64,000 nt of DNA from contig NZ_SSOM01000082.1 in NCBI RefSeq assembly GCF_029871235.1, forward strand, positions 113,143 through 177,142, given 5' to 3'. This document shows, in pieces, positions 41,046 through 49,697 of this stretch. Source of the stretch: Pseudomonas sp. BN411. GTDB taxonomy: Bacteria; Pseudomonadota; Gammaproteobacteria; Pseudomonadales; Pseudomonadaceae. The notes below the pieces were generated by a model. That model saw only the letters and a program-made list of their open reading frames with translations. It made no database searches and was not told the DNA's origin. A program made the translations under genes and the position numbers. Position 1 is the first letter of the stretch. Each line of letters begins with the position of its first letter.

Positions 41046-41296
41046 TGCGACTCCGGTTGGTACGGTGGCGGGGGAGGCCCGCGAGAATTCGGCTTCCAGC
41101 AGTTTCGCACCAAAGCCGGCAATTCGTCAGGCCGCTGCGACCAAGGTCGCAGGCGCTATTGAGCCCCCGCACGGGGGCTGCTAGCGTGCTGGTTCACCCG
41201 CGCTTTTCCGTTTTTCCCGCGCGGGCACCTGCACGGCACTTCCGCTTGGCGCGACGTACTCATCCGGCAGGGTCCTTTCGCCTGAGGAGGGCGCAG

Positions 41297-41866
41297 ATGT
41301 TCAATCCACAACCAGTCACCCTGCAGCGCGGCGCATTGCGCCTCGAACCGCTGGTGGAGGCCGATATCCCGGCGCTGGTGACCCTGGCCGAAGCCAACCG
41401 CGATGTCCTGGTCTACATGAACGGTCCGCTGCGACCCGACTGGTATCGCCAGGCCCTGGCCGCCCAGCGGGAAGGTCGGGCAGTGGTCTTCGCCATCCGC
41501 CTGGGCGACAACCTGGTGGGTACCACGCGCTTCGCCGATTTCATCCCCAACCTGCCGGCCGCCGAGATCGGCTGGACCTGGCTGGCCGCCGGCGAGCATG
41601 GCAGTGGCCTGAATGCCTCGATCAAGTACCTGATGCTGCGTCACGCCTTTGAAGAGTGGCAGCTGGTGCGGGTGCAACTGAAGACGGCCGCCAGCAATCT
41701 GCGCTCCCAGCGTGCCATCGAGAAACTGGGCGCCCAGCGCGAGGGCGTGCTGCGCAACCATCGCCGCTTGGCCGAGGGCCGCCTCGACGACAGCGTGCTC
41801 TACAGCATCACCGACCACGACTGGCCGGACGTGAAGCAACGCCTGGAGGCGCTGTTCAGCGCGTAA
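41297..41866 (+). CDS. GNAT-family N-acetyltransferase (RimJ/RimL-like)
   Basis: 189 residues, GAGGAGG upstream. LQRGALRLEPLVEADIPALV at the N-terminus and KTAASNLRSQRAIEKLGAQR (acetyl-CoA binding and Asn-rich end) mark the RimJ/RimL subgroup of GNAT. Target unknown. Its TAA shares two bases with the next ATG. Confidence 0.88.
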   Translation: MFNPQPVTLQRGALRLEPLVEADIPALVTLAEANRDVLVYMNGPLRPDWYRQALAAQREGRAVVFAIRLGDNLVGTTRFADFIPNLPAAEIGWTWLAAGEHGSGLNASIKYLMLRHAFEEWQLVRVQLKTAASNLRSQRAIEKLGAQREGVLRNHRRLAEGRLDDSVLYSITDHDWPDVKQRLEALFSA

Positions 41867-42711
41867 TGGATATGGCGAGCGGCGAAACGACACGGTTCTG
41901 GCAAGCCAGCGAGTTAGGCGGGGTGGAGCTGCTCCATGCCCGCTACATTGAGCAGCGTTTCGCTCCCCATGTGCATGAAGGCTATGTGTTCACCGTGATC
42001 GAGTCCGGTGCGCAGCGCTTCCGTCACCGTGGCAGCGACCATCTGGCGCCGGTCGGCAGCATGGTGCTGATCAATCCCGATGAGTTGCACACCGGTTCCA
42101 AGGCCCATGAGCAGGGCTGGCGCTACCGGGGCTTCTATCCGGACCTTGAACGGGTGACGGATGTGCTGGAGGAACTGGATATCCGGATGAACGGCCTGCC
42201 GGGGTTTGCCGATAGCGTTATCCAGGACCCGGAGGTAGCGGCAACCTTCATTCGGCTGCACCAATTGCTGGAGGACAGCACTCCCGCGCTTCAGGTACAG
42301 ACGGCCTGGCGCGAGGCGATTCTATTGCTGTTCCGACGCCATGCGCGTGTCGCCGTGCCCCGCGGCGCCGGGATCGAGCCACGGGCCGTGGCGCTGGCGC
42401 GGGATATTCTGTCTGCGCGCCTGGCCGAGCCGCCGTCTCTCGAAGACCTGGCCACCGAAGTGGGGCTCTCGCCCTTCCATTTCGCCCGCACTTTCCGCCG
42501 CGCCACCGGGATGCCGCCCCATGCCTGGCTCAAGCAGCAGCGCCTGGACCAGGCCCGCGCCCTGCTCAAGGCCGGCTGCGCACCGGCCGGCGTTGCTGCG
42601 CAGCTGGGGTTTGCCGACCAGAGCCACCTGACCCGTCAGTTCAAACAGGCCTATGGCGTTGGGCCGGGTGAATATCGCAACGCCTGCGCAAGATCGTTCA
42701 AGACCCATTGA
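41866..42711 (+). CDS. AraC-family regulator with AraC-binding cupin
   Basis: 281 residues. N-terminal cupin (HVHEGYVFTVIESGAQRFRH, INPDELHTG) and C-terminal double HTH (LEDLATEVGLSPFHFARTFR, PAGVAAQLGFADQSHLTRQF, KQAYGVGPGEYR). Overlaps the GNAT stop (TAATG), and azlC follows after 36 bp, so it may regulate the amino-acid exporter. Confidence 0.9.
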   Translation: MDMASGETTRFWQASELGGVELLHARYIEQRFAPHVHEGYVFTVIESGAQRFRHRGSDHLAPVGSMVLINPDELHTGSKAHEQGWRYRGFYPDLERVTDVLEELDIRMNGLPGFADSVIQDPEVAATFIRLHQLLEDSTPALQVQTAWREAILLLFRRHARVAVPRGAGIEPRAVALARDILSARLAEPPSLEDLATEVGLSPFHFARTFRRATGMPPHAWLKQQRLDQARALLKAGCAPAGVAAQLGFADQSHLTRQFKQAYGVGPGEYRNACARSFKTH

Positions 42712-42747
42712 TGGCTGTCCGCTAGCCTTCCGGGACAAGGAGGCCCC

Positions 42748-43479
42748 ATGTCCCGTATCACTGAGTTCATCCACGGCGCCCGAGACATCGTCCCGATGAT
42801 CGTCGGCGCCATTCCGTTCGGCATCATCTTCGGCACCCTCGCGGCCGGGGCCGGACTGTCCGCCTGGCAGACCCTCGGCATGTCGCTGCTGGTGTTCGCC
42901 GGCTCGTCCCAGTTCATCGCCATTACCCTGCTCAGCGGCGGCGCCGGGGCAGCGGTGGTGCTGCTGACCACCTTCGTGGTCAACCTGCGCCATGCCCTCT
43001 ACAGCGCCACCCTGCAGCCCTTCGTGCGTCACCTGCCGACCCGATGGCGGATGCCGCTGGCGTTCTGGCTGACCGACGAAGCCTTTGCCGTGGTCCAGCA
43101 TCGCTACGCCGAAAAGGACGATTCGCCGCACAAGCACTGGTACTTCTTCGGCGCCGCCCTGGCCATGTACCTGAACTGGCAGCTCTGCACCCTGATGGGC
43201 GTGCTCTTCGGCCAGGCGGTGCCCAACCTGGCAGCCTGGGGCCTGGACTTCGCCATGCTCGCCACCTTCATCGGCATCGTGGTGCCCATGTTGCGCAACA
43301 AGCCGCAGGTAGCCGCCGCGCTGGTGGCTGGCGCCGTGGCGTTGGCTTGCCAGGGCCTGCCGTACAAGCTGGGCCTGATGGCGGCAGCCCTCTGCGGCAT
43401 CGCCGTCGGGGTGGTGCTGGAACGTCGTTATCGCCTCGATCTGATCCGGGAGGACATCTCGTGCAAACCTGGAGCCTGA
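42748..43479 (+). CDS. azlC: AzlC-type branched-chain amino acid exporter, large subunit
   Basis: 243 residues with about 7 membrane helices. Family pattern [55 protein letters not shown]. AzlCD complexes export branched-chain amino acids and analogues. GTG start of azlD lies inside its 3' end. Confidence 0.92.
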   Translation: MSRITEFIHGARDIVPMIVGAIPFGIIFGTLAAGAGLSAWQTLGMSLLVFAGSSQFIAITLLSGGAGAAVVLLTTFVVNLRHALYSATLQPFVRHLPTRWRMPLAFWLTDEAFAVVQHRYAEKDDSPHKHWYFFGAALAMYLNWQLCTLMGVLFGQAVPNLAAWGLDFAMLATFIGIVVPMLRNKPQVAAALVAGAVALACQGLPYKLGLMAAALCGIAVGVVLERRYRLDLIREDISCKPGA

Positions 43480-43790
43480 TCCTCGGTATGGCGGCCATTA
43501 CCTTCGCCATCCGCTACAGCCTGTTCGCCTGGCCCAACCTGAGCTTCCCACCGGTGGTGCGCCAGGGCCTGCACTACGTGCCGACCGCCGTGCTCACTGC
43601 CATCGTAGTGCCGGGAATGTTGATGCCCGATGGCCAGAACCTGCATCTGGCGCTGGATAACGCCTACCTGCTGGCGGGCCTTGGCGCCATCCTGATCGCG
43701 GCCCTGAGCCGCCACCTGCTGGCGACCATCCTCGGTGGCCTGGTGCTGTTCTTCCTGCTGCGCTGGGCGCTGGGGCAGCTGCCGATCTGA
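43461..43790 (+). CDS. azlD: AzlD-type branched-chain amino acid exporter, small subunit
   Basis: 109 residues, GTG start with GGGAGG, overlapping azlC by 19 nt. Four helices; [20 protein letters not shown] and [16 protein letters not shown] are AzlD-typical. Works with AzlC in the inner membrane. Confidence 0.9.
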   Translation: MQTWSLILGMAAITFAIRYSLFAWPNLSFPPVVRQGLHYVPTAVLTAIVVPGMLMPDGQNLHLALDNAYLLAGLGAILIAALSRHLLATILGGLVLFFLLRWALGQLPI

Positions 43791-43805
43791 ATCGGGGAAC
43801 TGGCC

Positions 43806-43903
43806 TGTAGGGGCGATTTCAATCGCCAAGCGGACCGCAGGTTCGCCCGTCGATTCTGCTGGGGGCAGCTTCGCCGCCCTTGGCGAATGAATTCGCCCCC
43901 ACA
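43806..43903. repeat. Palindromic intergenic repeat, family D, copy 3
   Basis: TGTAGGGGCGATTTCAATCG ... GGCGAATGAATTCGCCCCCA then CA; a family B fragment (43911-43934) follows directly. Confidence 0.8.
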
Positions 43904-43910
43904 GGGAACG

Positions 43911-43934
43911 CTTCGCGAGCAGAGCTCGCTCCTA
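43911..43934. repeat. REP-like repeat, family B, partial copy
   Basis: CTTCGCGAGCAGAGCTCGCT then CCTAC; half element. Confidence 0.65.
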
Positions 43935-44071
43935 CGATCCAGGTCTGCGAATTCGCACAAACATCTTTCCTGTGAGTGTGGCTTTCGGCCATTGTCCTGC
44001 TGTCCAATCAGCGACGTGCGGATTCAGTCGCATGGGGCTACTCCACTGCCAACCACCAGGTACCAAGGAAG

Positions 44072-45946
44072 ATGAGCCAACACTCGCAATTCGCCCTGCT
44101 GGGCACGCGGCGGTTCCTGCCGTTCTTCGTGACCCAGTTGCTCGGCGCGTTCAACGACAACATCTTCAAGCAGTCGCTGATCCTCGCCATCCTCTACAAG
44201 CTCGCCATCTCTGGCGACAAGAGCATCTTCACCAACCTCTGCGCGCTGCTGTTCATCCTGCCGTTCTTCCTGTTTTCCGCCCTGGGCGGACAGTTCGGCG
44301 AGAAGTTCGCCAAGGACGCACTGATCCGCGCGATCAAGCTGGCTGAGGTGGCCATCATGGCGGTGGGGGCGCTGGGTTTCTTCTTCGACAGCCTGCCGCT
44401 GCTGTTCCTGGCGCTGTTCGCCATGGGCACACATTCGGCGCTGTTCGGCCCGGTGAAGTATTCGATCCTGCCGCAGGTGCTGCGGGAGGATGAGCTGGTG
44501 GGGGGCAACGCCCTGGTGGAGATGGGCACCTTCCTGGCCATCCTCGCCGGCACCATCAGCGCCGGCGTCATGATGTCCGTCGAGCGCTACGAGCCGGTGG
44601 TGGCTTGTGCCATCGTCTTCACCGCGAGCCTGGGTTACCTCGCCAGCCGCGGCATCCCCCGTGCGGCTGCCGCGCTGCCGGAGCTGAAACTGGACTGGAA
44701 CATCTTCCGCCAGTCCTGGCAGATCATGCGCCTGGGGCTGGGCCAGCGTCCGTCGGTGTCGCGCTCGTTGGTGGGTAACTCCTGGTTCTGGTTCCTCGGC
44801 GCGGTGTACCTGACGCAGATCCCGGCCTACTCCAAGGAACTACTGCATGGCGACGAGAGCGTGGTGACCCTGATCCTCACCGTGTTCTCGGTGGGGATCG
44901 CCATGGGTTCGATGCTCTGCGAACGCCTCTCGGGCGGCAAGGTAGAGATCGGCCTGGTTCCCTTCGGCTCCATCGGCCTGACGCTGTTCGGCCTGCTGCT
45001 CTGGTGGCATTCCGGCGAGTTCCCGCTGGGTGCTATACCTCATGACTGGCTGGCGCTGCTGGGCCACGGCCAGGCCTGGCTGATCCTCGCCGACATCCTC
45101 GGCATCGGCCTGTTCGGCGGCTTCTACATCGTGCCGCTGTACGCGCTGATCCAGTCGCGCACGGCCGAGAACGAGCGGGCCCGGGTGATCGCCGCGAACA
45201 ACATCCTCAATGCCTTGTTCATGGTGGTTTCGGCCGTCGCCTCGATCCTTTTCCTCAGCGTCGCCGGGCTGTCGATTCCCGAGTTGTTCCTGGTGGTGTC
45301 GCTGATGAACATCGCGGTGAACAGCTACATCTTCAAGATCGTTCCCGAGTTCACCATGCGCTTCCTGGTCTGGCTGCTGGGCCATTCCATGTACCGCGTG
45401 GAGCACAAGGGCCTGGAAGCGATTCCCGAGGAAGGGCCGGCGGTTCTGGTGTGCAACCACGTGTCCTTCGTCGATGCACTACTGATTGGTGGTGCGGTGC
45501 GGCGGCCGGTGCGCTTCGTCATGTACTACAAGATCTACCAGCTGCCGGTCTTGAACTTCATCTTCCGTACTGCCGGGACCGTGCCTATCGCCGCGCGCCA
45601 CGAGGACTTGCTGGTGTATGACGCGGCTTTCAAGAAGATCGCCGAGTACCTGCGCAACGGCGAAGTGGTGTGCATCTTCCCCGAGGGCAAGCTGACCGGC
45701 GACGGCGAACTGAACGAGTTCAAGAATGGCATCGAGCGCATCCTCGAGGAAAACCCGGTGCCGGTGATTCCCATGGCCTTGCAGGGGCTCTGGGGCAGCT
45801 TCTTCAGCCGCGATCCGGCTAAGGGCTTCTTCAGGCGATTCTGGTCGCACATCCGCCTTGTGGCCGGTGCGCCCGTGTCACCGGAAATGGCTGATCGGCA
45901 GACCCTGCAATTGCAGGTGGCCGAATTGCGAGGGGATGCCCGCTGA
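44072..45946 (+). CDS. MFS transporter fused to PlsC acyltransferase (lysophospholipid handling)
   Basis: 624 residues from MSQHSQFALLGTRRFLPFFV with AAGGAAG upstream. About 1-400: LplT-like MFS with 12 helices (TQLLGAFNDNIFKQSLI). About 430-620: 1-acylglycerol-3-phosphate-type acyltransferase with NHVSFVDALL (HX4D) and FPEGKLTGDGEL. It resembles the transporter-acyltransferase part of Aas/LplT fusions but has no AMP-ligase domain. Predicted to bring lysophospholipids across the inner membrane and re-acylate them. Confidence 0.9.
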   Translation: MSQHSQFALLGTRRFLPFFVTQLLGAFNDNIFKQSLILAILYKLAISGDKSIFTNLCALLFILPFFLFSALGGQFGEKFAKDALIRAIKLAEVAIMAVGALGFFFDSLPLLFLALFAMGTHSALFGPVKYSILPQVLREDELVGGNALVEMGTFLAILAGTISAGVMMSVERYEPVVACAIVFTASLGYLASRGIPRAAAALPELKLDWNIFRQSWQIMRLGLGQRPSVSRSLVGNSWFWFLGAVYLTQIPAYSKELLHGDESVVTLILTVFSVGIAMGSMLCERLSGGKVEIGLVPFGSIGLTLFGLLLWWHSGEFPLGAIPHDWLALLGHGQAWLILADILGIGLFGGFYIVPLYALIQSRTAENERARVIAANNILNALFMVVSAVASILFLSVAGLSIPELFLVVSLMNIAVNSYIFKIVPEFTMRFLVWLLGHSMYRVEHKGLEAIPEEGPAVLVCNHVSFVDALLIGGAVRRPVRFVMYYKIYQLPVLNFIFRTAGTVPIAARHEDLLVYDAAFKKIAEYLRNGEVVCIFPEGKLTGDGELNEFKNGIERILEENPVPVIPMALQGLWGSFFSRDPAKGFFRRFWSHIRLVAGAPVSPEMADRQTLQLQVAELRGDAR

Positions 45947-45949
45947 ATG

Positions 45950-45978
45950 AAAAAGCCCGCCGATTGGCGGGCTTTTTC
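45950..45978. terminator. Bidirectional terminator
   Basis: AAAAAGCCCGCC-GATT-GGCGGGCTTTTTC between the MFS-PlsC gene and the convergent exporter gene. Confidence 0.92.
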
Positions 45979-45989
45979 ATGGGGGGCGG

Positions 45990-46304
45990 TCAGTGGCTGA
46001 GCTTGAGGCCGACCAGGCCGCCGATGATCAGGGCGACGCTGAGCAGGCGCACCAGCGCCATCGATTCGCCGAACAGGATGACCCCGGCGATCACCGTGCC
46101 AACCGCGCCGACACCGGTCCAGATGGCGTAGGCGGTGCCGAGCGGCAGCTCCTTCATGGCCAGGCCCAGCAGACCAAGGCTGATAATCATGGCGAGGGCG
46201 GTGAGGGCAGTGGGCAGCGGCTTGCTGAAACCGTCGGTGTACTTCAGGCCGACGGCCCAACCCACCTCGAACAGGCCGGCGAAGAAGAGAATGATCCAGG
46301 ACAT
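45990..46304 (-). CDS. gdx: Guanidinium exporter (SugE/Gdx, SMR family)
   Basis: 104 residues, four helices. [20 protein letters not shown] with the conserved Glu13, [26 protein letters not shown] end. Gdx subtype SMR proteins exchange guanidinium for protons. A mini-ykkC riboswitch lies 30 bp upstream, supporting guanidine as substrate. Confidence 0.93.
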   Translation of the reverse strand: MSWIILFFAGLFEVGWAVGLKYTDGFSKPLPTALTALAMIISLGLLGLAMKELPLGTAYAIWTGVGAVGTVIAGVILFGESMALVRLLSVALIIGGLVGLKLSH

Positions 46305-46334
46305 GGTGAACTCCAGATGGACGACAGATTGAGG

Positions 46335-46381
46335 CGGGGCCGTCCCCGGTGATCACTCGCAGAGTGGTAAGGTCGTCCTTA
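46335..46381 (-). ncRNA. Guanidine-II (mini-ykkC) riboswitch
   Basis: Minus strand shows two hairpins with ACGR tetraloops: TAAGG-ACGA-CCTTA (46368-46381) then CGGGG-ACGG-CCCCG (46335-46348), separated by about 19 nt. The second is 30 bp before the exporter ATG. This is the defining layout of mini-ykkC: guanidine docks the loops and frees the ribosome-binding site. Confidence 0.85.
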
Positions 46382-46408
46382 CGTTGTGCAGTATTTTGCA
46401 CATCTTGA

Positions 46409-46452
46409 CTGCTTGGGCAAGTCCGTCGGGATCGACGGACCTGCCCAAGCAG
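46409..46452. other. Long hairpin between rdgC and the guanidine riboswitch
   Basis: CTGCTTGGGCA-a-GTCCGTC then GGGATC then GACGGAC-c-TGCCCAAGCAG: 18 paired bases with one mismatch. No U-tract follows on either strand, so it may stop rdgC transcription only with help, or stabilise the mRNA end. Confidence 0.55.
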
Positions 46453-46482
46453 GGGAGCGCCGGTGGGGCCGGCGCGACAGGG

Positions 46483-47403
46483 TCAGACGCCCTGGGGAAT
46501 CTCTTCGCCGCCGAGGGCTTCGAAGAGCTGGGGGATGAACTCCACCAGGGTCAGCATCATCAGGGTGAAGCTGGCGTCGAGCTGGCTCAGGGCGTCTTCG
46601 CCGCCGTCCTGCTCGGCCTTCTCCTGCAGCAGGTCCTCGAAGCGCAGGCGCTTGATTACCAGCTTGTCGTCGAGGATGAAGGACAGCTTGTCCTGCCAGG
46701 CCAGGGACAGCTGGGTGACCAGCTTGCCGGAGGTCAGGTGCAGCTGGATCTCATCGCTGGTCAGGTCCTGGCGCTTGCAGCGCACCACGCCGCCGTCTTC
46801 GTCGGTATCGCGCAGTTCGCATTCGTCCAGCACATAGAAGTCGCTGGCGGCTTCCTGGGTCTGGACCCACTGGGTGAGGGTGGCGGTGGGGGCGATCTTC
46901 ACCGAGGCCGGGCGTACCGGCAGTGAGCCGATGGCTTCACGCAGGGTGGAGAGCAGGTCCTCGGCGCGCTTGGGGCTGGACGCGTCCACCAGGATAAGGC
47001 CCTGGGCCGGGGCGATGGCGGCGAAGGTGGCGGACTTGCGGATGAAGGCGCGCGGCAGGAAGGTCTGGACGATCTCGTCCTTCAGTTGGTCGCGTTCCTT
47101 CTTGTAGACCTTGCGCATCTGCTCGGTCTCGATCTGGTCGACCTTCTCCTTCAGGGCATCACGCACCACGCTGCCCGGGAGAATGCGCTCTTCCTTGCGC
47201 GCGGAGATCAGGAAGAAGCCCTCGCTCACGTGCACCAGTGGCGCATCCGCGCCCTTGCCGAAGGGCGCCACGAAACCGTAGGTGGTCAGCTCCTGGCTGG
47301 CACAGGGCCGGGCCGGCTTGGTTGCCAGCGCGGATTCCAGCGCCTCGGCATCGATATCCAGATCCTGGGTGAGGCGATAGACAAGCAGGTTGCGAAACCA
47401 CAT
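46483..47403 (-). CDS. rdgC: Recombination-associated protein RdgC
   Basis: 306 residues from [20 protein letters not shown], the invariant RdgC start; a longer start at 47550 is unneeded. [36 protein letters not shown] and [13 protein letters not shown] are family-typical. Ring-forming dimer that coats DNA and limits RecA filaments. Located beside the tRNA cluster. Confidence 0.95.
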   Translation of the reverse strand: MWFRNLLVYRLTQDLDIDAEALESALATKPARPCASQELTTYGFVAPFGKGADAPLVHVSEGFFLISARKEERILPGSVVRDALKEKVDQIETEQMRKVYKKERDQLKDEIVQTFLPRAFIRKSATFAAIAPAQGLILVDASSPKRAEDLLSTLREAIGSLPVRPASVKIAPTATLTQWVQTQEAASDFYVLDECELRDTDEDGGVVRCKRQDLTSDEIQLHLTSGKLVTQLSLAWQDKLSFILDDKLVIKRLRFEDLLQEKAEQDGGEDALSQLDASFTLMMLTLVEFIPQLFEALGGEEIPQGV

Positions 47404-47562
47404 AGGGGGAAAACCTCCGGACACAAAGCGCGCATTATTCTCACCGGGAGGCGTCGGGCTCAACCCTGAGCTAAGCCTTTGGAAGGCCTGAGAATTTTTT
47501 TTCAAAAGGGGCTTGCCACGGTTCGGATACCTCTCTAGAATGCGCCCCACTTCGAGAGTGAA

Positions 47563-47638
47563 GGGTGATTAGCTCAGCCGGGAGAGCATCTGCCTTACAA
47601 GCAGAGGGTCGGCGGTTCGATCCCGTCATCACCCACCA
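47563..47638 (+). tRNA. tRNA-Val (anticodon UAC), copy 1
   Basis: 76 nt including encoded CCA. Acceptor GGGTGAT/ATCACCC, anticodon loop CTTACAA with TAC, T-loop TTCGATC. Confidence 0.95.
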
Positions 47639-47653
47639 ATCTCGCAGTTACGC

Positions 47654-47730
47654 GCAGCGGTAGTTCAGTCGGTTAGAATACCGGCCTGTCACGCCGGGGG
47701 TCGCGGGTTCGAGTCCCGTCCGCTGCGCCA
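47654..47730 (+). tRNA. tRNA-Asp (anticodon GUC), copy 1
   Basis: 77 nt with CCA. Acceptor GCAGCGG/CCGCTGC, anticodon loop CTGTCAC with GTC, T-arm GCGGGTTCGAGTCCCGT. Confidence 0.95.
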
Positions 47731-47735
47731 TATTC

Positions 47736-47770
47736 AAAGCCCTCAGGTAGTAATGCCTGGGGGCTTTTAA
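47736..47770 (+). terminator. Hairpin after first tRNA pair
   Basis: AAAGCCCTCAGG-TAGTAATG-CCTGGGGGCTTTTAAT; imperfect stem, similar to the terminator after the second pair. Confidence 0.7.
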
Positions 47771-47800
47771 TTTAGATGCGATCCCGTTTGGATCGTATTT

Positions 47801-47876
47801 GGGTGATTAGCTCAGCTGGGAGAGCATCTGCCTTACAAGCAGAGGGTCGGCGGTTCGATCCCGTCATCACCCACCA
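47801..47876 (+). tRNA. tRNA-Val (anticodon UAC), copy 2
   Basis: Identical to copy 1 except one D-loop base (CTGGG instead of CCGGG). Confidence 0.95.
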
Positions 47877-47891
47877 TATTCAAGGTTACGC

Positions 47892-47968
47892 GCAGCGGTA
47901 GTTCAGTCGGTTAGAATACCGGCCTGTCACGCCGGGGGTCGCGGGTTCGAGTCCCGTCCGCTGCGCCA
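47892..47968 (+). tRNA. tRNA-Asp (anticodon GUC), copy 2
   Basis: Identical in sequence to the first tRNA-Asp, with the same leader GTTACGC. Confidence 0.95.
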
Positions 47969-47973
47969 CTATA

Positions 47974-48008
47974 AAAGCCCTCAGGTAACGATACCTGAGG
48001 GCTTTTTC
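47974..48008 (+). terminator. Terminator of the tRNA cluster
   Basis: AAAGCCCTCAGGTA-ACGA-TACCTGAGGGCTTTTTC, a perfect 11-bp stem with T-tract. Confidence 0.92.
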
Positions 48009-48182
48009 TTTGCCCTCCGGAAAGTGCCCACAAGTTCGACATCATTACTTACGTGATGCCGCGCAAGTCGCTGAACTAATTGCCGGAGCTCCGTTCTTAT
48101 TGCCCATAGCCACTCCGCGCGGCGGCCTGCTAAGCTCGCCGCTCAATCGTATTGCCATCATGGCGACAGACAAGGATTCAGC

Positions 48183-48893
48183 ATGAAACAACATCGGTTG
48201 GCCGCCGCTGTGGCCCTCGTGGGCCTGGTTCTCGCGGGCTGCGATTCGCAGACCAGCGTTGAACTCAAGACTCCGGCCCAGAAGGCCTCCTACGGTATTG
48301 GCCTGAACATGGGCAAGAGCCTCGCCCAGGAAGGCATGGATGACCTCGATCCCAAGGCTGTCGCCCAGGGCATCGAAGACGCCATCGGCAAGAAGGAACA
48401 GCGCCTGAAGGATGAAGAGCTGGTGGAAGCCTTCGCCTTCCTGCAGAAGCGTGCCGAAGAGCGCATGACCGCGCTGAACGCCGAGAACGCCAAAGCCGGC
48501 AAGAAATTCCTCGAAGACAACGGCAAGCGCGAAGGCGTGGTGACCACCGCCTCCGGCCTGCAGTACGAGATCGTGAAGAAGGCTGAAGGCGCTCAGCCCA
48601 AGGCCACCGACGTGGTGACCGTTCACTACGAAGGCAAGCTGACCGATGGCACCGTGTTCGACAGCTCCATTCAGCGTGGCAGCCCCATCGACCTGCCGGT
48701 CAATGGCGTGATTCCGGGTTGGGTCGAAGGTCTGCAACTGATGCACGTGGGTGAGAAGGTCAAGCTCTTCATCCCGAGCGAGCTGGCTTACGGCGAGCAG
48801 AGCCCGAGCCCGGCTATTCCGGCCAACTCGGTGCTGGTGTTCGACCTGGAACTGCTTGGCATCAAGGACCCGAACGCCGCTGACAAGCAGTAA
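48183..48893 (+). CDS. fklB: FKBP-type peptidyl-prolyl isomerase lipoprotein (FklB/FkpA-like)
   Basis: 236 residues with lipoprotein signal (LAAAVALVGLVLAGC, lipobox LAGC at about 17-20). Dimerisation domain (KASYGIGLNMGKSLAQEG, coiled helices) and FKBP domain (VTVHYEGKLTDGTVFDSS, GVIPGWVEGLQLM, LFIPSELAYGEQ, LVFDLELLGI). Periplasm-facing foldase. Follows the tRNA cluster. Confidence 0.93.
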   Translation: MKQHRLAAAVALVGLVLAGCDSQTSVELKTPAQKASYGIGLNMGKSLAQEGMDDLDPKAVAQGIEDAIGKKEQRLKDEELVEAFAFLQKRAEERMTALNAENAKAGKKFLEDNGKREGVVTTASGLQYEIVKKAEGAQPKATDVVTVHYEGKLTDGTVFDSSIQRGSPIDLPVNGVIPGWVEGLQLMHVGEKVKLFIPSELAYGEQSPSPAIPANSVLVFDLELLGIKDPNAADKQ

Positions 48894-48912
48894 GCAGCAG
48901 TCGGTTCCCGCA

Positions 48913-48945
48913 ACGCCCCGTCTCGACGGGGCGTTTTCGTTTTTG
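48913..48945 (+). terminator. Terminator of the FKBP gene
   Basis: AACGCCCCGTC-TC-GACGGGGCGTTTTCGTTTTT. Confidence 0.92.
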
Positions 48946-49262
48946 GGGCAGTCTCACTAGAACCACGAAGCGACCTTTTGGTCACATCGGGAGTGGGGCG
49001 TCGGGAAAGTGTTACGGTTATGCACATGACCGGGTAACCGCGCCCGTAGCGAATGCGACCTGAAGTCGCATTGTGGGCCGTCCGGTCAAATGCTTGATTT
49101 TGCTGGTCTTTTGGCGCTGGGTAAAATTTGCCCGATCTGTCGCGGAGCCCCATGACATGGGCCTTTTCCCCGTTCTGTGGAAAACTGCTAACAAGGTTAT
49201 CCACAGATTTCGTGGATAACCGCGCCGAGCTCTCTAGGCTAGGCTTCTGCCGAGGATCACCC
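48946..49262. other. 317-bp gap with paired DnaA-box-like inverted repeat
   Basis: No gene is supported here. At 49195-49221 lies a perfect 10-bp inverted repeat GGTTATCCAC-N7-GTGGATAACC. Its left arm contains the consensus DnaA box TTATCCACA (49197-49205); the right arm is a one-mismatch box on the other strand (49211-49219). An unrelated 8-bp inverted repeat AATGCGAC-CTGAA-GTCGCATT is at 49052-49072. Confidence 0.6.
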
Positions 49263-49697
49263 ATGAAAGCACCCTGGAATTTCGAGCGTTACCTGACGTT
49301 GGCACAGCGTTTCCTCGCGGGTGGGCGTTTGCCTTCGCTGCTGCTGGCGGTATCGCGCAAGAGCACGAGCCAGAGCGGTCGGCTCGGTGCGGTGAAGGAA
49401 GACCTGCGACTGTTACTGTCCCTCGCCAACGCCTGGCTGAGGGGGGAGTACCGTCAGATCAATCCCAAAGCGTTTCTCGCCGTGGTGGGCGCCTTGCTCT
49501 ATTTCGTCACGCCGCTCGATGCGCTGCCGGACTGGCTGGTGGGGATGGGCTTCGTCGACGACCTGGCGGTGTTGGCCTGGGTCCTGAAGACCTGGGGCGG
49601 CGAATTGGATGCCTTCCGTGCCTGGCGAGCCGGGCAGGCCCCGGAAGTTCAGGCGGCGCTGGAACGCTTGCCGGCGCCGGACTCTCAGCGATCCTGA
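49263..49697 (+). CDS. DUF1232 (YkvA-like) membrane-associated protein
   Basis: 144 residues. The DUF1232 core is INPKAFLAVVGALLYFVTPL followed by DALPDWLVGMGFVDDLAVLA: a short hydrophobic hairpin with DxxPD. Function of the family is unknown. Start 42 bp after the DnaA-box palindrome. Convergent, 13-bp overlap with the next gene. Confidence 0.88.
   Translation: MKAPWNFERYLTLAQRFLAGGRLPSLLLAVSRKSTSQSGRLGAVKEDLRLLLSLANAWLRGEYRQINPKAFLAVVGALLYFVTPLDALPDWLVGMGFVDDLAVLAWVLKTWGGELDAFRAWRAGQAPEVQAALERLPAPDSQRS

Noticed and set aside
49195..49221. Chromosomal replication origin
   Set aside because: Only two DnaA boxes, no AT-rich unwinding region and no dnaA/dnaN/gidA genes nearby.
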